From the NCBI RefSeq assembly GCF_934772795.1, contig NZ_CAKVMR010000093.1:1-5963 (forward strand): DNA of 5,963 nucleotides. Direction: 5' to 3'. The notes below the pieces were generated by a model that searched no databases, was not told the DNA's origin, and saw only the letters and a list, made by a program, of their open reading frames with translations. The translations under genes were made by a program, and so were the position numbers. Of the stretch, positions 5,662-5,963 are shown piece by piece. This DNA comes from an uncultured Holdemanella sp. (GTDB lineage: Bacteria > Bacillota_I > Bacilli_A > Erysipelotrichales > Erysipelotrichaceae). Every line of letters begins with the position of its first letter. The first letter of the stretch is position 1.

Positions 5662-5738
5662 GTCGACGTAGCTCAGCCGGATAGAGCATGCGCCTTCTAA
5701 GCGCACGGTCGGGGGTTCGAATCCCTCCGTCGACGCCA
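5662..5738 (+). tRNA. tRNA-Arg(UCU), CCA encoded
   Basis: This is a 77-base class I tRNA. The acceptor stem GTCGACG (5662-5668) pairs with CGTCGAC (5728-5734), then discriminator G and an encoded CCA (5736-5738). The D arm GCTC/GAGC, the anticodon stem TGCGC/GCGCA with loop CTTCTAA, a 5-base variable loop, and the T arm GGGGG/CCCTC with loop TTCGAAT are all intact. The anticodon TCT (5696-5698) reads AGA and AGG, the arginine codons expected to be common in an AT-rich genome. Arginine tRNA 3' ends are frequent integration targets, but no repeated copy of this 3' end appears in the window. Confidence 0.97.
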
Positions 5739-5749
5739 TCTTGTGAATT

Positions 5750-5774
5750 AAGTCCTTATATAAGGGCTTTTTTT
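5750..5774 (+). terminator. Rho-independent terminator after tRNA-Arg
   Basis: AAGTCCTT (5750-5757) pairs with AAGGGCTT (5762-5769) over 8 bp with one U-G pair and an ATAT loop. Seven T follow (5768-5774). It starts 12 bases after the CCA and is the first clear intrinsic terminator after the exporter operon. Confidence 0.85.
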
Positions 5775-5788
5775 CTGTTTATAGATAG

Positions 5789-5812
5789 TTTTGAAAACCT
5801 TTTTGAAAACCT
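5789..5812. repeat. Two-unit 12-bp tandem repeat
   Basis: TTTTGAAAACCT occurs twice head to tail (5789-5800 and 5801-5812) with no mismatch. It lies between the tRNA-Arg terminator and a minus-strand terminator. No function is evident. Slippage in AT-rich spacer is a simple explanation. Confidence 0.7.
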
Positions 5813-5816
5813 TTAT

Positions 5817-5847
5817 AAAAAAACAAAGAAACATAAGTCTCTTTGTT
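5817..5847 (-). terminator. Terminator of a minus-strand gene entering from the right
   Basis: On the minus strand, the 5' arm AACAAAGAGA (5847-5838) pairs with TTTCTTTGTT (5831-5822), 10 bp with one G-U and a 6-base loop. The U tract runs through the complement of the A run at 5817-5823. The stem is AU-rich, so weaker than the others. It lies about 50 bases after a minus-strand stop codon at 5899-5897, which supports a gene there. Confidence 0.6.
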
Positions 5848-5896
5848 GAAAAGTTTTGATTAAAAAAATAGATGTTTAGATTTAATAAACTGGAAT

Positions 5897-5962
5897 TTAT
5901 TTCCCTATAATATTCTCCTCCGTGTCATTCCCGTTCAGCGATTTTGAGAATTTAAAATGAAA
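5897..5962 (-). CDS. Probable C-terminal fragment of an unrecognised minus-strand protein
   Basis: On the minus strand one frame is open from the window edge to TAA at 5899-5897, giving 21 residues that end in SLNGNDTEENIIGK. The other two minus-strand frames hit stops within about 30 bases. The stop is followed at a usual distance by the minus-strand terminator at 5817-5847. I do not recognise the sequence. With only 21 codons this could be chance, and the flanking terminator is the main support. Confidence 0.35.
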   Translation of the reverse strand, partial: FHFKFSKSLNGNDTEENIIGK

Positions 5963-5963
5963 G

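Noticed and set aside
5662..5775. Integration (att) site at the tRNA-Arg 3' end
   Set aside because: No second copy of the tRNA 3' end, no integrase and no mobile-element gene in the window.
5957..5963. Plus-strand gene start ATGAAAG at the right edge
   Set aside because: No adequate ribosome site upstream, only three codons are visible, and the minus-strand stop plus terminator favour the opposite orientation.

Overview
The window is AT-rich, with strong Shine-Dalgarno sites, sigma-A-type promoters, CCA-encoding tRNA genes and a MarR plus paired-ABC-exporter operon. It looks like the chromosome of a low-GC Bacillota (Firmicutes) bacterium. The protein style would fit an Erysipelotrichia/Clostridia-type gut anaerobe, but that finer placement is inference only. 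It is a mostly housekeeping segment. I found no phage, transposon, CRISPR array or clearly new multi-gene system.

Layout. At the left edge (1-108) two terminators face each other: a plus-strand one for a gene off the left edge, and a minus-strand one ending the next unit. That unit is on the minus strand: an RlmD/RlmCD-type 23S rRNA m5U methyltransferase (219-1514), then 14 bases, then tRNA-Leu(GAG) (119-204). The 110-base divergent region (1515-1624) holds back-to-back promoters whose -35 boxes overlap. It also holds two ATAGCGTRCTAT dyads on the plus-strand side that look like operators.

Rightward runs an operon of a MarR-family regulator (GTG start at 1625) and two half-transporters (2064-3794 and 3784-5607), the last two overlapping by 11 bases. 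The first half-transporter carries the degenerate ATP-site residues (Walker A Ser for Gly, Asp for the catalytic Glu, Gln for the switch His). The second carries canonical Walker and switch residues but an LSQGQ signature. Together they predict a heterodimeric exporter with one catalytic and one degenerate ATP site, controlled by the MarR protein. This parallels known MarR/ABC/ABC operons such as rcrRPQ of Streptococcus mutans.

Next comes tRNA-Arg(UCU) (5662-5738) with its own promoter and terminator. The last ~190 bases hold a 12-bp tandem repeat, a minus-strand terminator and a probable C-terminal fragment of a minus-strand gene entering from the right.

The least expected features are three. 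Both tRNA genes are preceded, within 0-3 bases of the mature 5' end, by a perfect inverted repeat that also spans the tRNA promoter. The methyltransferase promoter is placed so that its mRNA would be leaderless or nearly so. The exporter regulator has tandem operators spaced two helical turns apart at its start site.
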